Counted from the stretch's first letter, positions 8,774-16,909 are shown. The stretch: DNA of 64,000 nucleotides from Flavobacterium sp. 20NA77.7 (GCF_031326205.1 NZ_CP133721.1:1860001-1924000), one strand, 5' to 3'. Numbers and translations: made by a program. The notes: generated from the sequence alone by a model not told the origin.

Positions 8774-9754
8774 TTAACTTTTTCTAGTTTCGTCACTTGC
8801 TTTTCTATCGGCATCATAGGTGTCTGCTCTATAATGCTCTTCATCTCCTTCCAGAATTTTTAGATAACTCTGATATCTCGACCAAGCTATTTCATCATTT
8901 TCAAGGGCTTTTTTTACCGCACAATTCGGTTCATCTTTATGCAAACAATTATTGAACTTACACTGTTCTTTTAGCTCAAAAAACTCTGGAAAATAATCCC
9001 CTACTTCTTGTGCTTCCATATCAACAATACCAAAGCCTCGTATTCCTGGTGTATCAATAATTTTGGCACCAAAATCTAAATCAAACATTTCAGCAAATGT
9101 AGTAGTATGCTGTCCTTGCGCATGCGAATCTGAAATTTCCTTTGTTTTTAAGTTTAATGCTGGATCTAATATATTTACTAATGTAGATTTTCCGACTCCT
9201 GAATGCCCAGAAAACATACATACTTTATCTTTCATCATTGCTTTTAACTCTTCTATTCCATGCTGTGCTTTTGCTGATACACGCAAGCAGGTATAGCCTA
9301 TAGTAGAATAAATATAGTGTAAAAACAATTGTTCGTCTGCTACTTCATCAGTAAATGTATCTATTTTATTAAAAATTAAAACTGCTTCTATACCATACGC
9401 TTCTGCAGTAACTAAAAACCTGTCAATAAAACTAGTTGTAGTAACAGGATTATTGATGGTAATTATTAGAAATACCACATCAATATTAGAGGCAATAATA
9501 TGCGTTTGTTTAGACAAATTAACTGACTTTCTTACGATATAGTTTTTTCTATCATGTATGGTATGTATTTGCCCTAACTTCTCATCTGTAGTGGTATCTA
9601 GATCAAAGTCTACAATATCTCCTACCGCTATTGGATTAGTGCTTTTTATTCCTTTTATCCGAAACTTTCCTTTAATGCGGCAAGCCACAAAATCATTCTG
9701 TTCCGTTTTAACGGTATACCAACTTCCAGTAGATTTATATACAATTCCTGTCAT
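8774..9754 (-). CDS. rsgA: Ribosome small-subunit GTPase RsgA
   Basis: 326-residue circularly permuted GTPase that acts late in 30S subunit maturation. N-terminal OB-like domain (about 1-70), then G motifs in permuted order: FNKID at 128-132 (G4), GHSGVGKST at 183-191 (G1), DTPG at 234-237 (G3). The C-terminal zinc site is C265, C270, H272, C278. It is the first gene of the minus-strand run leading through dtd to the DUF3857 genes and is preceded by a terminator for the gene upstream, so it probably has its own promoter in the roughly 60 bp between them. Confidence 0.96.
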   Translation of the reverse strand: MTGIVYKSTGSWYTVKTEQNDFVACRIKGKFRIKGIKSTNPIAVGDIVDFDLDTTTDEKLGQIHTIHDRKNYIVRKSVNLSKQTHIIASNIDVVFLIITINNPVTTTSFIDRFLVTAEAYGIEAVLIFNKIDTFTDEVADEQLFLHYIYSTIGYTCLRVSAKAQHGIEELKAMMKDKVCMFSGHSGVGKSTLVNILDPALNLKTKEISDSHAQGQHTTTFAEMFDLDFGAKIIDTPGIRGFGIVDMEAQEVGDYFPEFFELKEQCKFNNCLHKDEPNCAVKKALENDEIAWSRYQSYLKILEGDEEHYRADTYDADRKASDETRKS

Positions 9755-9812
9755 GAATAGTTAAAAAATTGAGGCATAATCAACAAATATACTATTTCTA
9801 GTGGAATAGAAA

Positions 9813-9839
9813 TAAAAAAAGCTACTTAAAAGTAGCTTT
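9813..9839 (-). terminator. Rho-independent terminator
   Basis: A stem AAAGCTACTT / AAGTAGCTTT with a two-base loop, followed on the minus strand by seven Ts. It ends the transcript of the 172-residue secreted protein gene just upstream and isolates rsgA from it. Confidence 0.85.
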
Positions 9840-9859
9840 AAATATAAGATAAAGGTTGA

Positions 9860-10378
9860 TTAATATTTATAACCAACACCTTTTTTTATAACTTGTGAGC
9901 CTCCTAATTGATTAGAATTTGCTCCAACAGTTGCTTTGTCAGCAGTTAAAAGAATAAAGGGACAACCTAATTTTGCTGCCTCCATTTTTAACTTTTTCTC
10001 GGCTTTTTTATCACCTGTATTTCCTGTTTGAAAATTAATTAATCCCGTTTTACCTCTAACCTCTTCTCCTTTTTTCAATCCAGCTATGTAGGCTTTATCT
10101 TCTAATATTACTACTTTTTCCCAATCATCTTCTCCATTTATTGTAATTTTTTCTGTAACTTCTTCAGTTCTTCCACTTTTTCCATATACAATTTTTTCAA
10201 TAGCATACTTACCTACTACATTTTCTGCATCTTCATTAAGATACTTGAACGTTATGGTATATTCATCTAATCGAACAACGGTGCCCTCTACAGTTTCTCC
10301 ATTGTGCTTATAAATTTTGTCATTTTGTCCTGAAACAAAATTAATGACTAATAAAAAGATAAAAATTAGTTTTTTCAT
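9860..10378 (-). CDS. Hypothetical secreted protein, 172 aa
   Basis: Start chosen at the ATG at 10378, because it opens directly with a signal peptide (MKKLIFIFLLVINFVSG); the frame extends ten codons further upstream without such a feature. The mature part has a short beta-barrel-like segment (IYKHNGETVEGTVVRLDEY) and a second part with AAKLGCPFILLTADK. Family members of this sort are small periplasmic or surface proteins of unknown role in Flavobacteriaceae. It is followed by a strong terminator and lies 45 bp downstream of the DAHP synthase fusion; function not recognised. Confidence 0.65.
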   Translation of the reverse strand: MKKLIFIFLLVINFVSGQNDKIYKHNGETVEGTVVRLDEYTITFKYLNEDAENVVGKYAIEKIVYGKSGRTEEVTEKITINGEDDWEKVVILEDKAYIAGLKKGEEVRGKTGLINFQTGNTGDKKAEKKLKMEAAKLGCPFILLTADKATVGANSNQLGGSQVIKKGVGYKY

Positions 10379-10423
10379 GCTTAATAATTTAAGAGTTAAG
10401 TCATGCAATATTACAAAACATAT

Positions 10424-11494
10424 TTAATTTTTGAAAACTTTTTCTTGATGCACAATGCTTTCCTGATGAATAGCTTTGAACAACCGTAAGATAAATTCTT
10501 CACTTAACCCTTTACCTTCTCCTTCTGCTATCATTCTGCGAAGGACTTCATTCCATCTATTTGACTGTAGTACGGCTACATTCTTTTCTTTTTTCACTTG
10601 ACCAATGGCATCTGCAATTTGCATCCTATTTGCTAAAATAGTAATTAATTTTGAATCTAATTCATCAATTTGTGTACGGAGATTCGTTAGCTGTGAATTA
10701 AAATCAGTTGTTTCATCAAAAACTTTTCTAACTTTTAAATCTACAAACAGCTGTTTTAATACCTCCGGAGTTATTTGTTGAGCCGCATCACTCCATGCGG
10801 CATCAGGATTACAATGTGTTTCAATCATTAACCCGTCATAATTTAAATCTAAGGCTTGTTGAGATACTTCTTGAATCATATTTCTTTTTCCAGTAATATG
10901 TGACGGATCACAAATCAATGGTAAATCTGGAAATTTGCTATGTAACTCAATAGGGATTTGCCATTCTGGGTTGTTTCTGTATTTTGTTTTTTCATACGTG
11001 GAAAACCCTCTGTGAATAACTCCTATTTTTTTGATTTCTGCCTTTTGTAATCGTTCAACGCCTCCTATCCATAAGGATAAATCAGGGTTTACAGGATTTT
11101 TTAATAGCACAATTTTGTCTGTATTTTGAAGCACCTCTGCAATCTCTTGAACGGCAAACGGATTTACTGTGGTTCTTGCACCAATCCAAAGCACATCAAT
11201 ATCATACTGCAAAGCCAATTTTACATGGTGGGCATTAGCTACCTCAACTGCCAGTAACAATCCTGTTTCTTCTTTCGCTTTTTGTAACCACTTTAGACCT
11301 ATTTCACCTACCCCTTCAAATCCACCAGGGCGCGTTCGTGGTTTCCAAATACCTGCACGAAAAATAGATACGTCTGAATTTTTCAATGCATGTGCTATTG
11401 CAAGCACTTGCTCCTCGGTTTCCGCACTACAAGGTCCCGCGATAACAAGTGGATGTGATAATTGAAAATCATCTAACCAGTTTTTAGTTGCCAT
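10424..11494 (-). CDS. DAHP synthase / chorismate mutase bifunctional enzyme
   Basis: 356 residues combining the first committed step of aromatic biosynthesis with the branch-point step to prephenate. Residues 1-260 form the short KDO8P/DAHP-synthase-like barrel (GPCSAET near 19, KPRTRPGGFEG near 51, DPSHITGKR near 196). From about 265 a type II (AroQ) chorismate mutase follows, LRTQIDELDSKLITILANR. Such fusions allow prephenate to regulate the synthase, as in Bacteroidota and some Bacilli. aroA, another shikimate-pathway gene, is in the same window. A terminator hairpin sits ten bases before the ATG (see that entry), so attenuation is conceivable. Confidence 0.93.
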   Translation of the reverse strand: MATKNWLDDFQLSHPLVIAGPCSAETEEQVLAIAHALKNSDVSIFRAGIWKPRTRPGGFEGVGEIGLKWLQKAKEETGLLLAVEVANAHHVKLALQYDIDVLWIGARTTVNPFAVQEIAEVLQNTDKIVLLKNPVNPDLSLWIGGVERLQKAEIKKIGVIHRGFSTYEKTKYRNNPEWQIPIELHSKFPDLPLICDPSHITGKRNMIQEVSQQALDLNYDGLMIETHCNPDAAWSDAAQQITPEVLKQLFVDLKVRKVFDETTDFNSQLTNLRTQIDELDSKLITILANRMQIADAIGQVKKEKNVAVLQSNRWNEVLRRMIAEGEGKGLSEEFILRLFKAIHQESIVHQEKVFKN

Positions 11495-11502
11495 ATCTCA
11501 AA

Positions 11503-11526
11503 TAAAAAATCCCGAAAAGTCGGGAT
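11503..11526 (-). terminator. Terminator hairpin just ahead of the DAHP synthase gene
   Basis: Perfect 7-bp stem ATCCCGA / TCGGGAT with a four-base loop, then a run of Ts on the minus strand. It lies after folE and ends only about ten bases before the next start codon. It may be the folE terminator or a transcription attenuator of the aromatic gene; no leader peptide was found in the 50 bases upstream. Confidence 0.8.
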
Positions 11527-11558
11527 TAAACTTTTAAATATTTCTAAAATTTAATAAC

Positions 11559-11566
11559 CAAAGATA
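11559..11566 (-). promoter_or_regulatory. Possible -7 box for the DAHP synthase gene
   Basis: TATCTTTG on the minus strand fits TANNTTTG and lies just downstream of the folE stop. A transcript started here would run through the hairpin at 11503-11526 before reaching the ATG at 11494. Confidence 0.4.
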
Positions 11567-11572
11567 AAAAAA

Positions 11573-12259
11573 TTAATTTTTAATTAATTGCAACAACTCA
11601 TTTACTTTATCTGACTTTTGAAAAACACCTCCAAAATAATTTGTTACTGTGGCAGAGGCATCGTCTTTTATTCCTCGTGATGATACACACAAATGTTTTG
11701 CATCAACAATAACAGCAATATCTTCGGTCTGAAGAATTTCTTGTAATTCCAATGCAATTTGCATGGTTAAACGTTCTTGAACTTGAGGTCTTTGGGCGAA
11801 ATACTGTACAATTCTATTAATTTTAGACAATCCAATAACTTTTCCTTTAGAAACATAAGCAACATGTATTTTACCATATATTGGAACAAAATGATGTTCA
11901 CAATTCGAATAAAAAGTTATGTTTTTCTCTACGAGCATTTGGTTATATTGGTATTTATTATCAAAAAGGGCCACTTTTGGTTTATTAGCAGGATTTAACC
12001 CGCAAAAAATTTCATCTACATACATTTTTGCCACACGTTGCGGCGTACCTTTAAGAGAGTCATCTGTTAAATCTAGCCCTAAAACTTCCATAATTTCAGT
12101 GAAATGAAAAGCAATTTTTTCTTTTTTCTCATGGTCTGTCATCTTAAACGCATCAGCCTTCATTGGAGTTTCAACAGTAGTAAACAAATGATTATCACCT
12201 ATTTCATCGACTGAAAATGCAACTAATGTGGCTTTATCTATTTTTGGATTTTTTGTCAT
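11573..12259 (-). CDS. folE: GTP cyclohydrolase I
   Basis: 228 residues; opens GTP to 7,8-dihydroneopterin triphosphate, the entry to folate (and pterin) synthesis. The zinc/active-site pattern is clear: NCEHHFVPIYGK and, further on, KHLCVSSRGIKD supplies the second cysteine; GLSKINRIV and RPQVQERLT are family hallmarks. It is the last gene of the minus-strand run TetR-ABC1-DUF2256-TIGR03643-SDR-folE, nine bases after the SDR gene. folA, thyA and metF in the window are further folate-dependent functions. Confidence 0.96.
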   Translation of the reverse strand: MTKNPKIDKATLVAFSVDEIGDNHLFTTVETPMKADAFKMTDHEKKEKIAFHFTEIMEVLGLDLTDDSLKGTPQRVAKMYVDEIFCGLNPANKPKVALFDNKYQYNQMLVEKNITFYSNCEHHFVPIYGKIHVAYVSKGKVIGLSKINRIVQYFAQRPQVQERLTMQIALELQEILQTEDIAVIVDAKHLCVSSRGIKDDASATVTNYFGGVFQKSDKVNELLQLIKN

Positions 12260-12268
12260 AGCTTTAAA

Positions 12269-12952
12269 TTAATTACTGATAGAAATTAGTCCGTTATCTT
12301 GAATAAATATTTGACCTGTAATGCCGTTGGAATCTTCCCCTAATAAAAATACAGCTGTTTTGGCAACATCTATTGGCTGTAATATTCGTTTTAAAGGGTG
12401 TTTAGCAATCATATTTTCTTTAATAGAATCGCTTCTTAAAATTCCTGCAGCTAATGGCGTATCTGTTATTGAAGGAGCAATTGCATTTACTCTAATTTTT
12501 GGTGCAAATTCGGCTGCTAAACTTTTTACTAATCCGTCAACAGCTCCTTTCGCAGCTGCAATGCTTGCATGAAAAGGCATGCCTTGTTGAGCAGCAACAG
12601 AACTAAACAAAACAACACTTGCTTGATCTACATTCTTTAATTGAGCGACATAAGACTGAATTACTCTGACTGCTCCCATCACATTTACTTGCCAGTCATT
12701 TTCAAAATCTTTAGTACTTAATCTATTAAATGGTTTTAGATTAATTGTTCCTACACCATAAACTATTCCATCTAACGTTTCTAATGTTGGCAAGTCATCT
12801 GTCAAAACATTTAACGGAAAATGCGTTCCGTTATACTCAAAATCTGGTGCCGTTCTGGAAATAAGATAACAATAATGTCCTTTTTCTGTGAGCAATTTTA
12901 CTATTTCTTTAGAAATACCTTTACTTCCTCCAATAATTAAATATTTTTTCAT
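12269..12952 (-). CDS. Atypical short-chain dehydrogenase/reductase
   Basis: 227 residues with the Rossmann nucleotide site GGSKGIS (8-14) and the SDR landmarks VLFSSVAA and NAIAPSITDTPL. The catalytic YxxxK motif is altered: the segment reads HASIAAAKGAV, so the lysine is present but the tyrosine position is isoleucine. This looks like a property of the SDR subfamily that travels with TIGR03643/DUF2256 genes, as I recall it, and suggests either an unusual reaction or a binding role. It lies between TIGR03643 (13 bp upstream) and folE (9 bp downstream). Confidence 0.85.
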   Translation of the reverse strand: MKKYLIIGGSKGISKEIVKLLTEKGHYCYLISRTAPDFEYNGTHFPLNVLTDDLPTLETLDGIVYGVGTINLKPFNRLSTKDFENDWQVNVMGAVRVIQSYVAQLKNVDQASVVLFSSVAAQQGMPFHASIAAAKGAVDGLVKSLAAEFAPKIRVNAIAPSITDTPLAAGILRSDSIKENMIAKHPLKRILQPIDVAKTAVFLLGEDSNGITGQIFIQDNGLISISN

Positions 12953-12965
12953 TTGTGCTAGTTTG

Positions 12966-13259
12966 TTATCTTTTTGAAATTTTATTGCCTGTTATTTGTC
13001 GTTGTAATGCACACTTAAATCGGGAAATTTCTGGATTACGTTTGTGCAAATGTTTTTGACTTACTCCTGAATTTACTCGTTTTCGCCATAAATTAAATGA
13101 AGAGCGTTTTAATACTTTTCGCATCAATTGAATGACTTCTTTTTCTGCCAAATCAAATTGGTATTCAATAGCTTCAAAAGGGGTTCTGTCTTCCCAAGCC
13201 ATTTCTACAATTCTGTCAATTTGAATTAGACTTAATTTATTTATTTTTTCTGCAAGCAT
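12966..13259 (-). CDS. TIGR03643 (DUF2805) family protein
   Basis: 97 residues, basic, mostly helical, matching the TIGR03643 pattern: IDRIVEMAWEDRTPFEAI, then EVIQLMR and SSFNLWRKRV. The function of the family is not established; it recurs next to DUF2256, SDR and photolyase/cryptochrome-related genes in cyanobacteria and Bacteroidota (from memory). Its ATG at 13259 overlaps the 3' end of the DUF2256 gene in a different frame by 23 bases, so translation is likely coupled. Confidence 0.85.
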   Translation of the reverse strand: MLAEKINKLSLIQIDRIVEMAWEDRTPFEAIEYQFDLAEKEVIQLMRKVLKRSSFNLWRKRVNSGVSQKHLHKRNPEISRFKCALQRQITGNKISKR

Positions 13260-13386
13260 GACTACAATATTTTAGTTCGTCCCAATTTTTTTTCCATTTT
13301 TTTCGCCATGAAAACGGCTTTTCACACGTAATACAAATTTTGCTAGGCAAATACGATTTATTTCCTTTATGCGAGATATTTTTCAA
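13237..13386 (-). CDS. DUF2256 small zinc-ribbon-like protein, overlaps both neighbours
   Basis: A 49-residue ORF in a third frame between the ABC1 and TIGR03643 genes. The product has HKGNKSYLPSK, then CITC, PFSWRKKW and CSHAC: the two-Cys-pair pattern of DUF2256. The best start is a TTG at 13386, giving MKNISHKGNK, which is how family members usually begin; there is no ATG in frame before the conserved region and an in-frame stop lies four codons upstream of the TTG. It overlaps the ABC1 gene end by 20 bases and the TIGR03643 start by 23 bases. The four cysteines probably bind zinc. Role unknown. Confidence 0.85.
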   Translation of the reverse strand: MKNISHKGNKSYLPSKICITCEKPFSWRKKWKKNWDELKYCSHACRKNK

Positions 13387-14674
13387 AATCGTTAATCTTT
13401 ATTTTGGCTTTGATATCAAACATTAAATTGTATAAACCAAAAAAGGTTCTATTAACATAAATAAAGTGTTTAGATCCTCTATTGCCATTCATTTTTCTTA
13501 ATTGCTTATCATTAGCGAATTTTTCGCTCAATGAGGCTATTTTTCCAAAAAAAATCGGATCAGAAAAATCAAATTCTTTTTTATGAATAGGTTCGGTAAA
13601 CACTGTCAATAATTCATGAAACATTTGAGTGAAAAATTCAGTTTCCTTTGTGGAATCTGTTGGTTTTAATATTTCTAATTCTACTAATTTTTCTTTGAAA
13701 TACACATTATTTGTTAGTGATGCTGGTGTAGAAACTTCAAAATAAGGCGTATAAAAAGAATCGGGAATTTCTTTCATACAACCAAAATCAATCGCAATTA
13801 GATTAGCCTCTTTATCAACTAAAAAATTACCTGGATGTGGATCGGCATGAAATTTTTTTAATTTATGTATTTGAAACATGTAAAAATTCCAAAGTGTTTG
13901 ACCTACTTTATCGCGTTTTTCTTGCGTTACTTCAGATTTACAAAATTCCGATAAATGAACGCCATTCATCCAATCCATTGTAATAATTTTATCTGATGAG
14001 TATTCTGGATAATACGTTGGAAATTTTAAATTTTCGATTACTGCACATGCTTTTCTTACACCTTCACTCTGTTGTAATTCTAATTTATAATCTGTTTCTT
14101 CCGTTAACTTATCTTCTACTTCTTGAAAATACTCATCGGAAGTGCCTTGTAAATTGAACATTCTAACAGCAATTGGCTTTACTAAAGCGATATCCGTACT
14201 GATACTTTCTCTAATTCCTGGATACTGAATTTTAACTGCAAGTTGTTTATCTTTAATTTTTGCTCTATGAACCTGACCAATACTTGCAGCATTGATTGAA
14301 TCAACCGAAAATTCTTCAAATATTTCTTCAGGATATTTCTTAAAATAAGTTTTAAATGTTTTACGCACCAAAGGGGCGGATAATGGCGGAACAGAAAATT
14401 GTGACAAAGAAAATTTTTCTACATACGATTGAGGCAATAGATTTTTTTCCATGCTTAACATTTGCGCTACTTTTAACGCACTTCCTTTTAATTCTTTTAA
14501 TCCATCATAAATATCCGAAGCATTGTTTTCATGGAGTTTATCCTTTGTTAAATTAGGATTAACTGCTTTTTCACCATAATATTTTAAATAATTCCCACCT
14601 ACTTTTACTCCCGTTGTAACTAATTTAGCTACACGTCCCATTTTATTGGTTGGAATTGAATCTATTTTTTTCAC
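13367..14674 (-). CDS. ABC1/AarF/UbiB family atypical kinase
   Basis: 435 residues. Protein-kinase-like fold family needed for quinone biosynthesis or lipid homeostasis in other organisms. Motifs: LKVAQMLS (the KxGQ-type ABC1 motif with Ala for Gly), LAVKIQYPG (lysine), HADPHPGNFLV and AIDFGC (metal binding). The start is a GTG at 14674 (KKIDSIPTNK follows); the first in-frame ATG would lose 11 residues that resemble homologues. It is six bases downstream of a TetR-like gene and overlaps DUF2256. In this operon context it is probably not the ubiquinone enzyme: the organism uses menaquinone, and the SDR/DUF2256/TIGR03643 association suggests a separate lipid or redox task. Confidence 0.88.
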   Translation of the reverse strand: MKKIDSIPTNKMGRVAKLVTTGVKVGGNYLKYYGEKAVNPNLTKDKLHENNASDIYDGLKELKGSALKVAQMLSMEKNLLPQSYVEKFSLSQFSVPPLSAPLVRKTFKTYFKKYPEEIFEEFSVDSINAASIGQVHRAKIKDKQLAVKIQYPGIRESISTDIALVKPIAVRMFNLQGTSDEYFQEVEDKLTEETDYKLELQQSEGVRKACAVIENLKFPTYYPEYSSDKIITMDWMNGVHLSEFCKSEVTQEKRDKVGQTLWNFYMFQIHKLKKFHADPHPGNFLVDKEANLIAIDFGCMKEIPDSFYTPYFEVSTPASLTNNVYFKEKLVELEILKPTDSTKETEFFTQMFHELLTVFTEPIHKKEFDFSDPIFFGKIASLSEKFANDKQLRKMNGNRGSKHFIYVNRTFFGLYNLMFDIKAKIKINDFEKYLA

Positions 14675-14680
14675 GAGAAA

Positions 14681-15355
14681 TTATTTATTTGAATTAAATG
14701 AGCCAAATTTTTCTTTCCATAGAAATTTTCCGAAATCTAAAATACTTTCAACAGGTACATTATAAACCACATCAAAACTAGCCTTAACAGATTTTTCTAT
14801 AAACACATCTGTTTTTTCAAAATTAGGAGAAGAATCATCTATCCAATATTTTAAGATTGATAAAAACTGCAACCAAGCTCCTTCGTGCACTACTCGATTT
14901 TGAATGGTTGTAATTTTTTGATTTTCAATTTTATAAGGTGTATCAAGGACTGTTTTTATATAGTCTAGAAAATCTTTTCGCAGCTGTTTTAATTGTGTTA
15001 AATTTTTGAGCGGAAAAGTTTCTTGTGTCAATAAATGAGTTACAAAACTTCTGTTTGCTGTAGCTACTTCAAAAAAAGTAAAGTAAAAACAAGACAACTT
15101 TTGAGAAGCATTATAAACTGCATAATCGGGCGAATTAACTACTAGTTCTTTTGTATAGTGAAACATGTTAGAAAAAAAGTTTTCTTCCAATGCTTCAAAT
15201 GAGGCAAAAAAAGTATAAAAGTCTGATTCTTCAAAACCATTATTTTTTGAAAATTCATAAACAGAATGTGGTTTCTTACCATTTGTAAGTACATAATCGG
15301 TATAAAAAGAAACTATTTTTTCTTGGTCAAGGGGTTGTATTTTATTCTTTGCCAT
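14681..15355 (-). CDS. TetR-like regulator of the ABC1 operon
   Basis: 224 residues. The N-terminal 60 residues have the layout of a TetR helix-turn-helix (KIVSFYTDYVLTNG, then SVYEFSKNNGFEESDFYTFF) followed by an all-helical ligand-binding region. The start is set at the ATG at 15355; the GTG just upstream is possible. It is the first gene of the ABC1 operon and diverges from gldA. An inverted repeat around the promoter (15369-15402) is a candidate operator, which would make it autoregulatory. The inducer is unknown. Confidence 0.78.
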   Translation of the reverse strand: MAKNKIQPLDQEKIVSFYTDYVLTNGKKPHSVYEFSKNNGFEESDFYTFFASFEALEENFFSNMFHYTKELVVNSPDYAVYNASQKLSCFYFTFFEVATANRSFVTHLLTQETFPLKNLTQLKQLRKDFLDYIKTVLDTPYKIENQKITTIQNRVVHEGAWLQFLSILKYWIDDSSPNFEKTDVFIEKSVKASFDVVYNVPVESILDFGKFLWKEKFGSFNSNK

Positions 15356-15368
15356 CACAGTTATTTTT

Positions 15369-15402
15369 TTTGTTTAACAAATTTACAAAATATTTAAACA
15401 AA
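15369..15402 (-). promoter_or_regulatory. Promoter with flanking inverted repeat ahead of the TetR operon
   Basis: The minus strand carries TAAATTTG (15385-15378, a TANNTTTG -7 box). It lies between two perfect 9-bp arms, TTTGTTTAA (15369-15377) and TTAAACAAA (15394-15402). A repressor bound to both arms would cover the -7 box, so this is a reasonable operator for the TetR-like protein. AT-rich DNA makes chance repeats more likely, hence moderate confidence. Confidence 0.5.
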
Positions 15403-15452
15403 AAATCATTTTTTTACTTTTTTTATTCTATGGTGCTATAACTTTATTTTAT

Positions 15453-15460
15453 TATTTTTG
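15453..15460 (+). promoter_or_regulatory. -7 box of gldA
   Basis: TATTTTTG matches TANNTTTG and lies 14 bp before the gldA ATG, implying a very short leader of about 8 bases. Confidence 0.5.
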
Positions 15461-15474
15461 CTAAAAACTATTTA

Positions 15475-16161
15475 ATGTCAATAGCAGTAAAAAATATCAC
15501 AAAAACATATGGCAAACAAATTGCTTTGGATGCTATCTCTTTTTCTATAAAAAAAGGAGAAATTGTTGGTTTTTTAGGTCCAAATGGTGCGGGAAAATCT
15601 ACTTTAATGAAAATATTGACTACTTATTTAACTGCAGATGAAGGTGAAGCTTCTGTAAATGGTTTTGACGTAGCTACACAAGCTATACAAGTACAGCAGT
15701 CTGTTGGTTATTTACCCGAACACAATCCGCTTTATCTTGATTTATATGTTAGAGAGTATTTAGCATTTAATGCTGATTTACATCATGTTTCAAAAAGTAA
15801 AATTGATGAAGTAATTCAGTTGACAGGTCTAAGTCCAGAATGTCATAAAAAAATAGGACAATTATCAAAAGGGTATCGTCAGCGTGTAGGACTAGCAACC
15901 GCCTTACTTCATAATCCAGATGTATTAATTTTAGATGAACCAACAACAGGTTTAGATCCAAATCAATTGGTTGAAATAAGAGAGTTAATCAAAAACATTG
16001 GGAAAGACAAAACGGTTTTTTTGTCCACACACATCATGCAAGAAGTAGAGGCAATTTGTGATAGAATTATTATAATTCATCACGGAAAAATTGTGGAAGA
16101 TGCATCATTGAAAGTTTTAGGTAAAAACCTAGAAAAAATTTTCAGAGAAAAAACACAATAA
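15475..16161 (+). CDS. gldA: Gliding-motility ABC ATPase GldA, internally shortened
   Basis: Matches GldA of flavobacterial gliding motility, the ATPase partner of the GldF/GldG membrane components. Walker A GPNGAGKS at 35-42, signature LSKGYRQR at 130-137, Walker B LILDEPTTGLDP at 151-162, switch STHIMQE at 184-190. The product is 228 residues; from memory GldA is close to 300. The protein runs normally to about residue 209 (HHGKIVED) and then goes straight to GKNLEKIFREKTQ, which resembles the extreme end of full-length GldA. About 70 residues of the C-terminal accessory region are therefore missing in frame, with no frameshift or stop. gldF and gldG are not in the window. Confidence 0.88.
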   Translation: MSIAVKNITKTYGKQIALDAISFSIKKGEIVGFLGPNGAGKSTLMKILTTYLTADEGEASVNGFDVATQAIQVQQSVGYLPEHNPLYLDLYVREYLAFNADLHHVSKSKIDEVIQLTGLSPECHKKIGQLSKGYRQRVGLATALLHNPDVLILDEPTTGLDPNQLVEIRELIKNIGKDKTVFLSTHIMQEVEAICDRIIIIHHGKIVEDASLKVLGKNLEKIFREKTQ

Positions 16162-16174
16162 CAGAACTTGCGCA

Positions 16175-16909
16175 TTAATTCAAAATCAAATATCCCGAAA
16201 AAAGTTGATTAATATCTATAACAGGTGGATTATTCTTTAATATAATATTTCCCGTACTATATATTGTTCCTCTAATACTTTCAATAGGTTTTACAATCAT
16301 GTCATTTGAGCCTCTTTGAAATACTTTTATATGCTGCACTTCAAAATTTTCACCATAAAATCTTCCGTTTCCAAAATAAAAATTCAATAACATTTCATCT
16401 GAATGACCCGAAATATAAAAATTAGAAATGTGATTACTTTCTATGACCGTTTGTGAATTATGAATAGTAAAATAAAAATCACCCGTACCAGATTCTCCAT
16501 TAGCATCAATAGAAAACAACCGCAAAGTCGGGAATGTTAATACTCCATCTGAACTAATATTTTGTTCCGTTTTACTATGAATTTCGACAATATTAGGTGC
16601 AGTTACATAGACTTTTGCAGCCTCATAATCTCTAGTCCAGTTACAACTTGACACATCTTTAAGTACTAAAAAATCATTTTCTTTTGACACCTCAATATTA
16701 GACATAATATTTTCACCCGATTCTACCTTTACTTCAAACAAATTTCCTTGCTTAACCACCAAAGCAATTCCTGAGTGAATTTTAATTTTATCAAACCCTT
16801 CTACTTCAATAATTTTAGTTTTGACGGCTCCTTTATTCTTAAAACAATCCTCTGAAATGCCACAACTACTAATTAATGACATGAAAAATAATACTACTAA
16901 TTTTTTCAT
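16175..16909 (-). CDS. GIN-domain (DUF2807) lipoprotein
   Basis: 244 residues with a lipoprotein signal (MKKLVVLFFMSLISSC, cysteine at 16). The mature protein is a right-handed beta-helix-like DUF2807 domain: short strands with repeating V-x-V and S/N turns, a pattern called the head GIN domain in Bacteroidota. Such proteins are thought to be envelope adhesins or stress-response factors; no specific role is known here. Its ATG overlaps the stop of the upstream PagL-like gene (ATGA), so the two are co-translated. Confidence 0.8.
   Translation of the reverse strand: MKKLVVLFFMSLISSCGISEDCFKNKGAVKTKIIEVEGFDKIKIHSGIALVVKQGNLFEVKVESGENIMSNIEVSKENDFLVLKDVSSCNWTRDYEAAKVYVTAPNIVEIHSKTEQNISSDGVLTFPTLRLFSIDANGESGTGDFYFTIHNSQTVIESNHISNFYISGHSDEMLLNFYFGNGRFYGENFEVQHIKVFQRGSNDMIVKPIESIRGTIYSTGNIILKNNPPVIDINQLFSGYLILN

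Noticed and set aside
14681..15358. GTG at 15358 as start of the TetR-like gene
   Set aside because: An ATG follows directly at 15355, and one extra residue has no supporting feature; ATG was preferred.
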